8,350 nt of DNA from Holophagae bacterium (GTDB taxonomy: Bacteria > Acidobacteriota > Thermoanaerobaculia > Thermoanaerobaculales > Sulfomarinibacteraceae). Every line of letters starts with the position of its first letter. Within the stretch, counting starts at the first letter, position 1. The translations under genes were made by a program, and so were the position numbers. Below, piece by piece: positions 1 to 8,000 of the stretch. The DNA lies in NCBI GenBank assembly GCA_030637505.1, contig DAOWGJ010000209.1, forward strand, positions 1-8,350, in the 5' to 3' direction. Below the pieces are notes generated by a model that was given only the letters and a program-made list of their open reading frames with translations, ran no database searches and was not told the DNA's origin.

Positions 1-332
1 ATTTGGGATCGGGCTGTGAGGACCTGGCCCTGATCGACAGAGGTGTGGTGGTCTTCAGAGGGTCGCCGTCAGAGTTGTTACAGCGATCCCGGGGCAAGGT
101 CGTCGAGGTTGAGGTGGACCAGGCGGGCGAAGGCGCCGTCCTGGAGCGGATCGAGGTGGTCGCGCGCTCGGCCCACGGGGGGCGGGTGCACATCCGCGGC
201 GTGCTCAAGCCTGATCGCACCGCTCCCGAATCGACGCCCGTGGCCGATCCGACCTTGGAAGAAGCGTACCTGGCATTCATGGTCGGCCGAGGACGGGACG
301 TCGTCCTGGAGGAGGAAACGACCCATGCGTAA
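1..332 (+). CDS. ABC transporter ATP-binding subunit, C-terminal fragment (5' end outside window)
   Basis: This is the last ~110 residues of an ABC-type ATPase that would power the permease encoded next to it. The reading frame enters the window open, with codons in phase from base 3, and stops with TAA at 330-332. The visible start, GSGCEDLALIDRGVVVFRGSP, matches the segment just after the switch-histidine loop in ABC-2 exporter ATPases, where 'xxE..CDR..ido.G.....G.' is usual. The ending, PTLEEAYLAFM, matches the common PSLEDVFL-type tail of the same family. Walker A, the signature motif, Walker B and the H-loop must lie upstream and cannot be checked. The stop overlaps the next start in ATGCGTAA, as expected for an ATPase-permease pair. 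Family assignment rests on these two conserved end segments and the neighbour; substrate is unknown. Confidence 0.85.
   Translation, partial: LGSGCEDLALIDRGVVVFRGSPSELLQRSRGKVVEVEVDQAGEGAVLERIEVVARSAHGGRVHIRGVLKPDRTAPESTPVADPTLEEAYLAFMVGRGRDVVLEEETTHA
308..317 (+). promoter_or_regulatory. Shine-Dalgarno for the fusion permease
   Basis: GGAGGAGGAA lies about 7 nt before the ATG at 325. It decides the start of the permease: the same frame is open from an ATG at 43, but that stretch overlaps the ATPase coding frame and has no comparable site. The site lies inside the ATPase gene, so ribosomes finishing that gene could re-initiate here. Confidence 0.75.
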
Positions 333-3300
333 AGATGTCGTCCTTTCGATCATGCGGGCGGAACTGCGTCTGACGCGCCGCCTGGTCCGGTATTGGATTT
401 TCTTGGGCCTGGCTCTCCTGTCGGGTCTGGTGATCTACCTCTACTATTGCACTTTACATGCCTTTTTCTCCTCGTATTCGGCCACCGCGGCCATTATCGG
501 TCCGCGGTTTCTGATTGGTTCGATGGGGCTCTACTACGTCGGTTTCTTTCTCTTTGGCCTGGTGTTCATGGCCTTTGACGTGCGGGCCAGGGATGTTCGG
601 GAGCGCATGGTTGAGGTCCTTGACGCCCGCCCGATGACGACGCCCGAGTTGCTTGTGGGGCGGTTCACGGCGCAGTTGTTGGCCGCCTGGGTCCCTGCGT
701 GGTTGATGGTGGCCTTGATGCAGTTGCTGGGCTTCGCCCTCCCCGCGCTGGGTGCGCCTATCGGGGAGCCGCTTCAGCCGACCTCCATCGTGATGTTCAC
801 CCTCTTTATGTGCCTGCCGGCCATGGCCTTCGGTCTGGCCCTGACATATCTGGTAACACTTTTGGTCCGTAACCGCCTCATTGCTGCGGTGGTCACGATC
901 GGACTCCTGGTAGGCATTATTTGGGCCTCGTTCAAGGTAAGTCCGATTGCGTCGGTTTTCCTTGACGTCAGCGGCATGTACTCGGTGGTGTTCCCGTCGG
1001 ACATCCTCCCGGCCATGGTCGATCTAGTCGGTTTCTTGCAGCGGCTGGGCTTCCTGCTGGCGGCTTTCGGGCTTCTGGCACTGGCTGTGGCCGTGCACCC
1101 CCGGCTGGATGGTGGTTCCCGCCGTGTTCGAGCAGCACTCGGGGCGGGATTGATGGTCGCAGCGTTGGCGTTGTTGGGCGCCGGGGCGGGCCTCAGGGCC
1201 TCCAACCTTCGGCAGCTGGACACCTGGTTGGCTGCCCACGAGGCCCGAGCTTCCGAGGTGCGCCCGGACATCATCCGAATCGAAGCTGCGACGGATATCG
1301 ACCCGGGGAAGGTGATCAGTGTCGAGGCTGAGATAGTCATCTCTGCGCCCGGCGTGGCGGCCCTCGATCAGGTGCTCCTGACCCTCAATCCGGGGCTGGA
1401 GGTGCACGAGGTCACGGCTGACGGGTCGGACATCGCCTTTGAGCACTCAGATGGCTTGCTGGAGTTGGAGCTGAGGGTGGAGCCCGGGATCCTTCGGCGG
1501 GTGAGCTTGAGATACTCAGGCAAACCCGACATCCGCTTCGGTTATCTCGACGGCGTTCGCACGCCCGAGCGTTTGCCGGCGATGGAATCACAGCTTTACA
1601 TCCTGGGCTACGAACGTGGTCTGAACGATCGCCGTTTCGTCGCCTTGATGCCGGCAATTGCCTGGCTGCCCCTGGCGGGGTCGGCGGTGGAGTCGAAGGG
1701 AGGGACGGACCAGGGTCCGGACTTCTTCGAAGTCGACCTTGAGGTCACGGTGCCCGACGGGTGGCTGGCGGCCGGCCCAGGGGCCCGGCATGATCAGGGT
1801 TCGGCCGACGGGAGGGCGACCTTCAGGTTCAGTCCGGGCGCGCCGGTCGACGGGGCTGCGGTCATCGCGTCGGTCTTCGAGTCTTTTTCCCTCGACGTCG
1901 AAGGACTGCAATTGGAGATGCTGCTGACGCCGGGCCACTTGAGAACGGTGGAGAGTCTGTCCGATGCGCGCGATGCGATCCGGGAGCGGGTGGTGGACCG
2001 TTTGCAGGAGTTCGCCGAGGCTGGTCTTGCCTATCCCTACGACGGCTTCACGATTGTTGAGGCGCCCAATGCTCTTCGGGGCTTCGGGGGCGGCTGGCGT
2101 CTGGGATCGGTACTGAGTCAGCCTGGCATGATGGTGGTGCGGGAATTGGGCTTTCCCCTTGCCCGCTTCGACGTGCCTTTCAGGGACGAGTCCGATTGGC
2201 AGGACCATGAAGGAGGATTGCCGCAGGCCAAACTGGAACGGCTCGAGGAGTTCTTCATCAACGATTTTTCGGGCGGGAATCTCTTCACCGGCGCTGCGAG
2301 ATCGTTCTGCCTGACCCAGTGTTCGGCGCGTGGTCCGGGGCGGGAGGCCCTGGATTGGAGTCTGGACGAGTTGGGAACCCTGATGATGTCCGACACGCGC
2401 GGCTATTTCTCGGCCCACCTCTTCACTCCGGAGATGAACGCCAAGATCGGCCAGGCGATTCAGGGGCATCTGATCGGCGGTGGCGGGGGTCACTTCGCGG
2501 ACTCGTTGATAGAGGTCTTCGCATCACGTCCGGAGGTGTGGAAAGCTGTCCTGGATACCTCGCCTGTCGATATCGACCCGTGGGATGACCCCCAAAAGGC
2601 AATCGACGGTCTGTCTTTGAAGTCCGGAACCATGGCACAGGTGATATATGACGATTTGGGTTTCGAAGGCAGCGCAGCCCTGCTGGCATCTCTGCGCCGG
2701 GACTTTGCGGGCGGCACCTTTGATTTGGACGACGTCGTCGCTGCGGCCGTGCAACAGGATCCGGGCCTGGGCCGGATGATTGAGGATCTCCTGACGACGA
2801 CCAACCTCCCGGGTCTCATCGGTCATGAGGCCGAAGCCTATCGCCTTCCCGATGGTATGGACGGTGGCGCGCAATACCAGCTGAACCTGGTAGTGCGCAA
2901 TGACGAGGCGACACCGGGTCTGTTCCGCATTGTCTACTACGTCGGGGCCGATGACGAACAAGAACGGGAAGAAAGCGATCCCTTGAGGATCGATGGGCAG
3001 TCTGCCGTTCGCTTTTCGACGGTCCTCACCCGTCCGCCGACCGGGGTCTGGGTCAACCCCTACCTCAGTCTCAATCGGAACAGCTTCCGGGTGCCGCTGC
3101 CCGAGGTTGATGAGACGGCCGTCGTTGAGGCCGAACCCATCGAGGGTGTGTCGGTGATCGAGCTTGAGATCGCCGGCAGCGATGCCGTTGTCGTCGATGA
3201 CCTCGACGACGGTTTTGAAATCGTTGCGGGCGGCGAGCGCTCTGGCCTGCGCCTTGGCGCCAAGGATCAGGACGACGCCGAGTTCGACCAGGGACTCCCG

Positions 3301-3726
3301 GTCGAAGAGTTCGGTCCCATGCCTCGAGTCTGGTCCCGTGCTTCGTCGGCCACGGCCTACGGTCGCTACCGCCACACCGTGGCCTGGATGCGTAAGGGCA
3401 AGGGCGAGAATCGTGCACAATTCTCGGGCATGGTTTTCAAACCCGGGACCTGGGATTTGGAGATCCACTTGCCTCACAAGCAACGATTCCGCCTGGCACG
3501 GAACTGGGGCGTTTGGAAACTTGCAGTGGTGCAAGGGGATGAACGGCATGAAATAGACTTTGACGCCAAAGAGGCGCCCCGGGGCTGGAACCTGGTCGAC
3601 AGCTTTGATCTGAGGGATGGCGAGGTGACCGTCGAGTTCTCGGACGAGACCACCGGCATGATCGTCGTCGCCGATGCGGTACGGTGGACGCCGATCGGGA
3701 GGAACTCGGGGGAGGCTGGGCAATGA
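325..3726 (+). CDS. ABC-2-type permease fused to a degenerate M1-peptidase-like domain and a golvesin-type C-terminal domain
   Basis: Predicted 1133-aa inner-membrane protein with a large extracytoplasmic part. Residues ~1-290 form an ABC-2-like permease with hydrophobic segments near 23-43, 62-84, 114-138, 155-181, 184-203, 240-257 and 270-289. Residues ~315-835 resemble M1 aminopeptidases: a beta-rich N-terminal part (VEAEIVISAPG; FFEVDLEVTVPDGW at ~467-480), a segment at ~569-607 with GFGGGWR where M1 enzymes carry GxMEN, and LKSGTMAQVIYDDLG (~765-779), which resembles the helix after the M1 catalytic site. No HEXXH zinc motif is present, so peptidase activity is unlikely. Residues ~945-1125 look like a golvesin/Xly carbohydrate-binding-like domain: VVVDDLDDGFEI near the start, then WNLVDSFDLRDG and VVADAVRW at the end. 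The start is set by SD spacing and the 8-bp overlap with the ATPase gene; the end overlaps the adaptor in ATGA. ABC permease and fusion are well supported; the export substrate is unknown. Confidence 0.85.
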   Translation: MRKDVVLSIMRAELRLTRRLVRYWIFLGLALLSGLVIYLYYCTLHAFFSSYSATAAIIGPRFLIGSMGLYYVGFFLFGLVFMAFDVRARDVRERMVEVLDARPMTTPELLVGRFTAQLLAAWVPAWLMVALMQLLGFALPALGAPIGEPLQPTSIVMFTLFMCLPAMAFGLALTYLVTLLVRNRLIAAVVTIGLLVGIIWASFKVSPIASVFLDVSGMYSVVFPSDILPAMVDLVGFLQRLGFLLAAFGLLALAVAVHPRLDGGSRRVRAALGAGLMVAALALLGAGAGLRASNLRQLDTWLAAHEARASEVRPDIIRIEAATDIDPGKVISVEAEIVISAPGVAALDQVLLTLNPGLEVHEVTADGSDIAFEHSDGLLELELRVEPGILRRVSLRYSGKPDIRFGYLDGVRTPERLPAMESQLYILGYERGLNDRRFVALMPAIAWLPLAGSAVESKGGTDQGPDFFEVDLEVTVPDGWLAAGPGARHDQGSADGRATFRFSPGAPVDGAAVIASVFESFSLDVEGLQLEMLLTPGHLRTVESLSDARDAIRERVVDRLQEFAEAGLAYPYDGFTIVEAPNALRGFGGGWRLGSVLSQPGMMVVRELGFPLARFDVPFRDESDWQDHEGGLPQAKLERLEEFFINDFSGGNLFTGAARSFCLTQCSARGPGREALDWSLDELGTLMMSDTRGYFSAHLFTPEMNAKIGQAIQGHLIGGGGGHFADSLIEVFASRPEVWKAVLDTSPVDIDPWDDPQKAIDGLSLKSGTMAQVIYDDLGFEGSAALLASLRRDFAGGTFDLDDVVAAAVQQDPGLGRMIEDLLTTTNLPGLIGHEAEAYRLPDGMDGGAQYQLNLVVRNDEATPGLFRIVYYVGADDEQEREESDPLRIDGQSAVRFSTVLTRPPTGVWVNPYLSLNRNSFRVPLPEVDETAVVEAEPIEGVSVIELEIAGSDAVVVDDLDDGFEIVAGGERSGLRLGAKDQDDAEFDQGLPVEEFGPMPRVWSRASSATAYGRYRHTVAWMRKGKGENRAQFSGMVFKPGTWDLEIHLPHKQRFRLARNWGVWKLAVVQGDERHEIDFDAKEAPRGWNLVDSFDLRDGEVTVEFSDETTGMIVVADAVRWTPIGRNSGEAGQ
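3708..3715 (+). promoter_or_regulatory. Shine-Dalgarno deciding the adaptor start
   Basis: GGGGGAGG ends 7 nt before the ATG at 3723, which itself overlaps the permease stop (ATGA, 3723-3726). This supports 3723 over the in-frame ATG at 3684, which lies deeper inside the permease gene, and over later in-frame TTG codons (3771, 3822) that have no purine-rich site before them. Confidence 0.65.
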
Positions 3727-4895
3727 GGAATCACCACTCTTGGATCTCGGTCTCACCACTGGAAGCGCGTTTGGGAACATGCGTTCAGAATTGGACGTTC
3801 TCCCCCTCTCCCCCTCGTCGTTTGAGACCCGGCGCCGCCGGGTTGGTGATCTGCCTCTGCCTGGTGCTGCTGGGCTGCGGGCCCGGACGCACGGATGAGG
3901 CCGTCGAATTCCGGGTGCCCGTCACCGTTGCCGAGGTGGGTGCCGGAGATGTCGAAGACCGGATCAGCGCCACTGGGACCCTCCGGGCTTCTGAGGTCAT
4001 CAGCCTGACCGTCGAGAGTCGAGGCATTCTCAACCTCGCCCGGAAAGGTGGGCGCCGGCTGACGGAGGGGGACCGGGTGACGGCTGGTCAGGTTGTGGCC
4101 GAGATTTCCGGTGAAGACGTTCGGGTTGCGGCACGGACAGCTGCGACCCGGCGGCGGTTCGAGAGCGCTCAGAGTGATTTCGAGGCCACACGGGAGCTCT
4201 TCGAGCAGGGGTTGATCAACGAAACCGAAATTCGTCGGGCCGAGACGACGCTCGAAGACGCCCGCCTGGAATATGACCGGAGCCTCCTGGTTGAAGTCCG
4301 TAATCGTCTGGTGACACCGATCGACGGTGTCATCCTGACCCTGGCCAGGGATGCCGGCGGACGGCCGATGGCGGACGGTCAGTTGGTGGCCCCGGGCTTT
4401 GCCGTCGCGCAGATCGCCCCGACCGGTGACCTGGTCGCCGACATCGACATCGTCGGCCTGGATGTGGCGCGGATCCGCGAAGGGCTTCCGGTCAGAGTGC
4501 TTCACCATGCCTTCGGCGACCGGGAGTTTGAAGGCCGCGTAGACCGGTTGGCGCCCTCGATCAACGAGCTGACCCGTGCGTTGCGGGCGGAGGTCGGCGT
4601 CGACAACTCAAGCGGTCTGCTGAGGCCCGGGATGTTCGTCGAGGCGGAGGTCTTGATCGAGCGCCGGGAGAATGTCGCAGTCGTGCCCAGGGACGCCGTC
4701 GCCGATCGGGCGGGCAAGAGGGTCGTCTTTGTCCTGCAGGGTCAAAGGGTCGTGCGCCGGGAGGTTGAGTTGGGTTTGGGTGATGATCGAACGGTCGAGG
4801 TGCGATCTGGCGTCGAGCAGGGCGAAAGGGTCGTCGTGCGGGGGTTGGAGACCCTGGCTGACGGGTCCCGGGTGCGGGTCACGGGGGGGCAATGA
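3723..4895 (+). CDS. RND efflux periplasmic adaptor (membrane fusion protein), probable lipoprotein
   Basis: Predicted 390-aa HlyD/AcrA-type adaptor that should bridge the RND transporter at 5035 to an outer-membrane channel. A hydrophobic stretch with lipobox LLGC (residues 49-52) predicts lipid attachment at Cys52. The expected order of parts is visible: first half of the biotinyl-lipoyl domain (~85-130, with TEGDRVTAGQVVAEI), a short alpha-hairpin (~133-192, ELFEQGLINETEIRRAETTL), second lipoyl half (~196-232, TPIDGVI), beta-barrel (~238-312, ending RPGMFVEAEV) and membrane-proximal domain (~316-388, AVVPRDAV, then VEVRSGVEQGERVVVRGLETL). The length fits the family. Odd point: the chosen start leaves about 38 residues of low-complexity, non-helical sequence before the signal peptide, which is long. 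A TTG start at 3822 would give a compact signal peptide but lacks an SD. It overlaps the permease gene by 4 bp. Confidence 0.92.
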   Translation: MRNHHSWISVSPLEARLGTCVQNWTFSPSPPRRLRPGAAGLVICLCLVLLGCGPGRTDEAVEFRVPVTVAEVGAGDVEDRISATGTLRASEVISLTVESRGILNLARKGGRRLTEGDRVTAGQVVAEISGEDVRVAARTAATRRRFESAQSDFEATRELFEQGLINETEIRRAETTLEDARLEYDRSLLVEVRNRLVTPIDGVILTLARDAGGRPMADGQLVAPGFAVAQIAPTGDLVADIDIVGLDVARIREGLPVRVLHHAFGDREFEGRVDRLAPSINELTRALRAEVGVDNSSGLLRPGMFVEAEVLIERRENVAVVPRDAVADRAGKRVVFVLQGQRVVRREVELGLGDDRTVEVRSGVEQGERVVVRGLETLADGSRVRVTGGQ

Positions 4896-4908
4896 AGGGG
4901 GGCAGCGA

Positions 4909-4936
4909 CCAGCTGTCAGCTCTCAGCTCTCAGCTT
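4909..4936 (+). repeat. 7-bp tandem repeat, four units (TCAGCTC-type)
   Basis: Four consecutive heptamers: CCAGCTG, TCAGCTC, TCAGCTC and TCAGCTT, the middle two identical. They begin 14 nt after the adaptor stop. Heptameric short tandem repeats are known from intergenic regions of other bacteria (the STRR class of cyanobacteria). Their function here is unknown. Confidence 0.75.
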
Positions 4937-4948
4937 TCACCCAGCGAT

Positions 4949-4973
4949 GTAGGGTGGGCCTTGGCCCACCATC
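4949..4973 (+). repeat. 25-bp palindromic intergenic repeat, copy 1
   Basis: The core is GGTGGGCC-TT-GGCCCACC at 4953-4970, a perfect 8-bp inverted repeat around a 2-nt centre, preceded by GTAG and followed by ATC. The same 25 bases recur exactly at 8146-8170 (reverse strand) and 8266-8290 (same strand). As RNA it would fold into a strong GC-rich hairpin with a CUUG loop between the adaptor and RND genes. No T-run follows, so a role in mRNA stability or attenuation is more plausible than simple termination. Confidence 0.9.
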
Positions 4974-4990
4974 CTGGGCCCTGGCCGCTG

Positions 4991-5007
4991 GATACTGCTC
5001 ATCATTC
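4991..5007 (+). repeat. 17-bp dispersed motif GATACTGYTCATCAYTC, copy 1
   Basis: GATACTGCTCATCATTC matches the reverse complement of 8171-8187 at 15 of 17 positions; both differences are C/T. Here it lies 17 nt after the palindromic repeat. In the second copy it directly adjoins the palindrome on its other side. Confidence 0.55.
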
Positions 5008-5021
5008 CTGTGTTCATCGTC

Positions 5022-5027
5022 GGGGGA
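5022..5027 (+). promoter_or_regulatory. Weak Shine-Dalgarno for the RND transporter
   Basis: GGGGGA lies 7 nt before the ATG at 5035. It is less canonical than the sites of the two upstream genes. The frame is open from an ATG at 4672, but everything before 5035 overlaps the adaptor gene and the repeats and lacks RND similarity. The protein begins with the usual RND N-terminus MEGLTRLAVRRPVAVVVV at 5035. Confidence 0.5.
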
Positions 5028-5034
5028 ACGCCTG

Positions 5035-8000
5035 ATGGAGGGTCTGACCCGGCTCGCGGTCCGACGGCCCGTTGCGGTGGTGGTGGTCGCCCTTGCCGTC
5101 GTATTGATCGGTCAGGTGGCGTGGCGGCAACTGCCGATCGATCTTCTGCCGGATCTTCAGAGCCCGACGGTCCTGGTGTCTGTTCGTTCCGGGGACCGGC
5201 CTCCGCTGGAGATGGAGCGCCTGTTCGGCGAGCAGGTGGAGCAACGCCTGTTCACGGTGACGGGCATCCGGGCAGTGGAGCAGGTGGCTCGGGCCGGCCG
5301 ACTTGTGACCCGCGTGACCTTCGAGTGGGGATCGAACATGGATCTGGCGGTCGTCGAAGTTCAGAAGGTCCTGGGGTCGGTGGAGGCCGACCCGGAAGTC
5401 GACGAGCTTGTCGTTCGACGCTTCGACCCTCGCCAGCTACCGGTTCTGGCCTTGGGCCTGGTGGCGCCCTCGGGTCAACCGGATCTCGCCGAACTCAAGA
5501 GAGTGGCACGTCGGCAGTTGGCTCCGACGCTGGAACAGCTGGACGGCGTGGCCCAAGTACGGGTGATCGGCGGGAGAGACCGCGAGGTTCAGGTCCGCCT
5601 TGACCGCCACCGTCTCGAGGCGTTCGGCGTGACGCTGCGAGAGGTCGAGAGCAGGCTGCAGGCGGCCAATCTCGACGTCAACGCCGGAACGCTCGAGGAG
5701 GGGGACCGGGTCTACCTGGTACGAGGCCTTGCGCGATTCACCGGTACGGACGACGTCGGCAGGGTCGTCGTTCGTTTCGTCGGGGATGCTGTGGGTCGCC
5801 GGGTTCCGCTGCGGGTCGCCGACCTGGCCGAGGTCGTCCTGGCCGATGCCGAAATCGAGAGCCTGGTGCTCGTTGACGGGTTGGAGGGCGTGGGCCTGGA
5901 AATTTACAAGGAGGCCGGCGCCAACACCGTCAAGGTTTCACGCTCGGTTCGGGAGGCCCTGGCCGATATCGGTGCAGACCTCCCGGGCATCGAGGTTCGC
6001 CTGGTGGGGGACGAGGCCGCCCTGGTTGAGGGAGCGATTGCGGACGTCAAGGGCGCGGCCCTGATCGGCATAGTGCTGGCGGTACTTGTGCTGGTGATCT
6101 TCCTCCGTTCGGCCGGTCCGACCCTGGTCGTCGCCACGGCGGTACCGGTGTCCCTGTTGGCTTCGGTGCTCTTCATGAGCTTCGCCGGCCATAGCCTCAA
6201 CCTGATGACTCTCGGTGGTTTGGCCCTCGGCGCCGGCATGCTGGTGGACAACGCCATCGTCGTCGTCGAAAGCATTTTCAGGAGACGGGCCGAGGGGGAC
6301 GATGCCGCCACTGCGGCGGCCTCGGGTACCGCACGGGTGGCCGGCGCCATCGCCGCCTCGACCCTGACGACTTGTGTTGTGTTCCTGCCCATCCTCTTCG
6401 TCCGCGGTCTGGCCGCCCGGTTGGTCTCGGGGCTGGCTTTCACGGTGGTCGCATCCCTTCTGGCCTCGCTGGTCGTTGCGGTTTTCTTGATTCCCGCTCT
6501 GGCCGGATGGCTGCTGCCTCGCGGGCAATTCAAGGCGCTGGATCCCGGCCGCCGACGCATCGAACGCCTGGTCGGCCGGTTGCTCGAAAGGCCGGGGCTG
6601 GTCGTCATGGCGGCCCTGGTGGCTGTCACCCTGGCACTGGGCGGCCTGGCGAGTTTGGGAAGTGAGCTTCTACCGCCGACCGATCCGCAGCAGATCAGTC
6701 TCCGGCTGGTCGGGCTTCCTGGTCAGCGGGTGTCAAGCTCGGCCCGGATGGCCGAGACCGTGGAGGCGATCGTCAGGGAGGCGGCCGGGGATGACGTCGA
6801 AGCTGTTCTGGCCGAGGTGGGCCGGACACCTGAGGATGATCGGTTCATTCGTGAGGAACAGGCGGAAGAGAACACCGCCCGCTTGAGGATACGATTGGCC
6901 GCCGACGGGCGGTCGGCGGCGGAGGTGATACGCCGGGCGGCGCCGGCGGTGGCCGAGTTGCGTGGTGTTCAGGTCAACTGGGACGTCGGCGCGTCGGCCC
7001 TGGCCAGGGCTCTGGGCACCGGCGGCGCCCCGTTGCAGGCAGAGATCGTCGGGCGCTCTCTCAGTGATCTCAGGCAGGGGGCAGAGGTCGTCAGGAAGGC
7101 CCTCGAGGCCAGACCTGAGTTGTGGAATGTCCGGTCGTCCTTCGAGGGTGGACCGCCCGAGTTGCGGGTCGTCCTGAAGAGGGCGACGGCCGACGGACTG
7201 GGCGTTCGATTGGAGGATGTCGCGGCCGTCTTGGAAGCGGTTCTCGACGGGCGACGGGCGACGGTGATGACCATGGGTGATGAGGAAAGGGACGTGCGGC
7301 TCCTCCTGCCGGATGTACGCCTCGAACAGTTGGAAAGTATTACGTTGACGACACCCACCGGCGTACGGGTCACTGTGGGCGAGGTGGCACGCTTCGAGCT
7401 GACGCAGGGCGCCAGGGAGATCTTCCGGAGGGACCAGCGGCGGGTAGCCCGCGTCACCGCCCGTCCGGCCGACGGGGTGGCCTATCCACAGGCCAGGGAT
7501 GCCGCCGCCGAGGCCTTGGGCGCCGCCGATGTCGGACCCGGCCTGAGCGTTCGGCTGGTCGGTGAGGAGCAGGAGCGAATTCGGACCTTCGATGAACTCC
7601 GGTGGGCCGGTCTTCTGGCAGTCCTGCTGGTGGTGATGGTGTTGGCCGGCTCGTTCGAGAGTTTGCGCCATCCCATTACCGTGTTGTCGGCCGTTCCCCT
7701 TTCTCTGGTCGGTGTTGCCGCCGTCCTGGTACCGGTCGGCCGTCCTCTGGGCGTGATGTCGATCCTGGGCCTGATTGTCCTGGCAGGCATCGCGGTCAAC
7801 GACGCGATTCTCCTGGTCGACGCCGCCCGCCGGCTGCACGGCGGCGGCATGGCATTGAAGGCGGCCCTGGCCCGGGCGGCATCGGAACGGCTTCGTCCGA
7901 TAGTCATGACCACGGCGACAACCGTCCTCGCGCTGGCGCCGTTGGCCGTGACCGTCGGGGAGGCCGCGGCCTTGCGGGCGCCCCTGGCCCTGACCCTGAT

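Larger units (their letters stand above)
4892..5035 (+). other. 47-codon open frame bridging adaptor and RND genes; doubtful as a protein
   Basis: An ATG inside the adaptor's terminal ATGA opens a frame that runs through the whole repeat-bearing gap and stops in a TGATG whose ATG is the RND start. A run of seven G residues precedes it but no canonical SD is seen. The peptide (start MKGGSDQLSALSSQ, then VGWALAHH) is simply a translation of the tandem heptamer and the palindromic repeat, with no recognisable domain. I think a stable protein is unlikely. The frame could still keep ribosomes moving across the gap and couple RND translation to the adaptor. Confidence 0.25.

Noticed and set aside
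43..324. Upstream in-frame extension of the permease
   Set aside because: It overlaps the ATPase coding frame, has no membrane or domain features, and the ATG at 325 has an excellent SD.
1588..2493. 301-codon reverse-strand open frame
   Set aside because: Another shadow of the fusion permease, without motifs or an SD-supported start.
2524..3780. 418-codon reverse-strand open frame opposite the permease
   Set aside because: It lies entirely opposite well-supported coding sequence, shows no domain or motif, and long antisense frames are expected in GC-rich genes with strong third-position bias.
4909..4936. CRISPR array
   Set aside because: The units are only 7 bp, directly adjacent and without spacers.
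4953..4970. Rho-independent terminator between adaptor and RND genes
   Set aside because: The hairpin is strong, but no T-rich tract follows and the adaptor and its RND partner should be co-expressed. Partial attenuation remains possible.
4672..5034. Upstream in-frame extension of the RND transporter
   Set aside because: It overlaps the adaptor's conserved C-terminal domain and then reads through repeats; RND similarity begins exactly at 5035.
6733..7839. 368-codon reverse-strand open frame opposite the RND gene
   Set aside because: The forward frame has clear RND motifs throughout. The reverse translation is low-complexity, rich in Gln, Arg, Gly and Pro, and resembles no protein.
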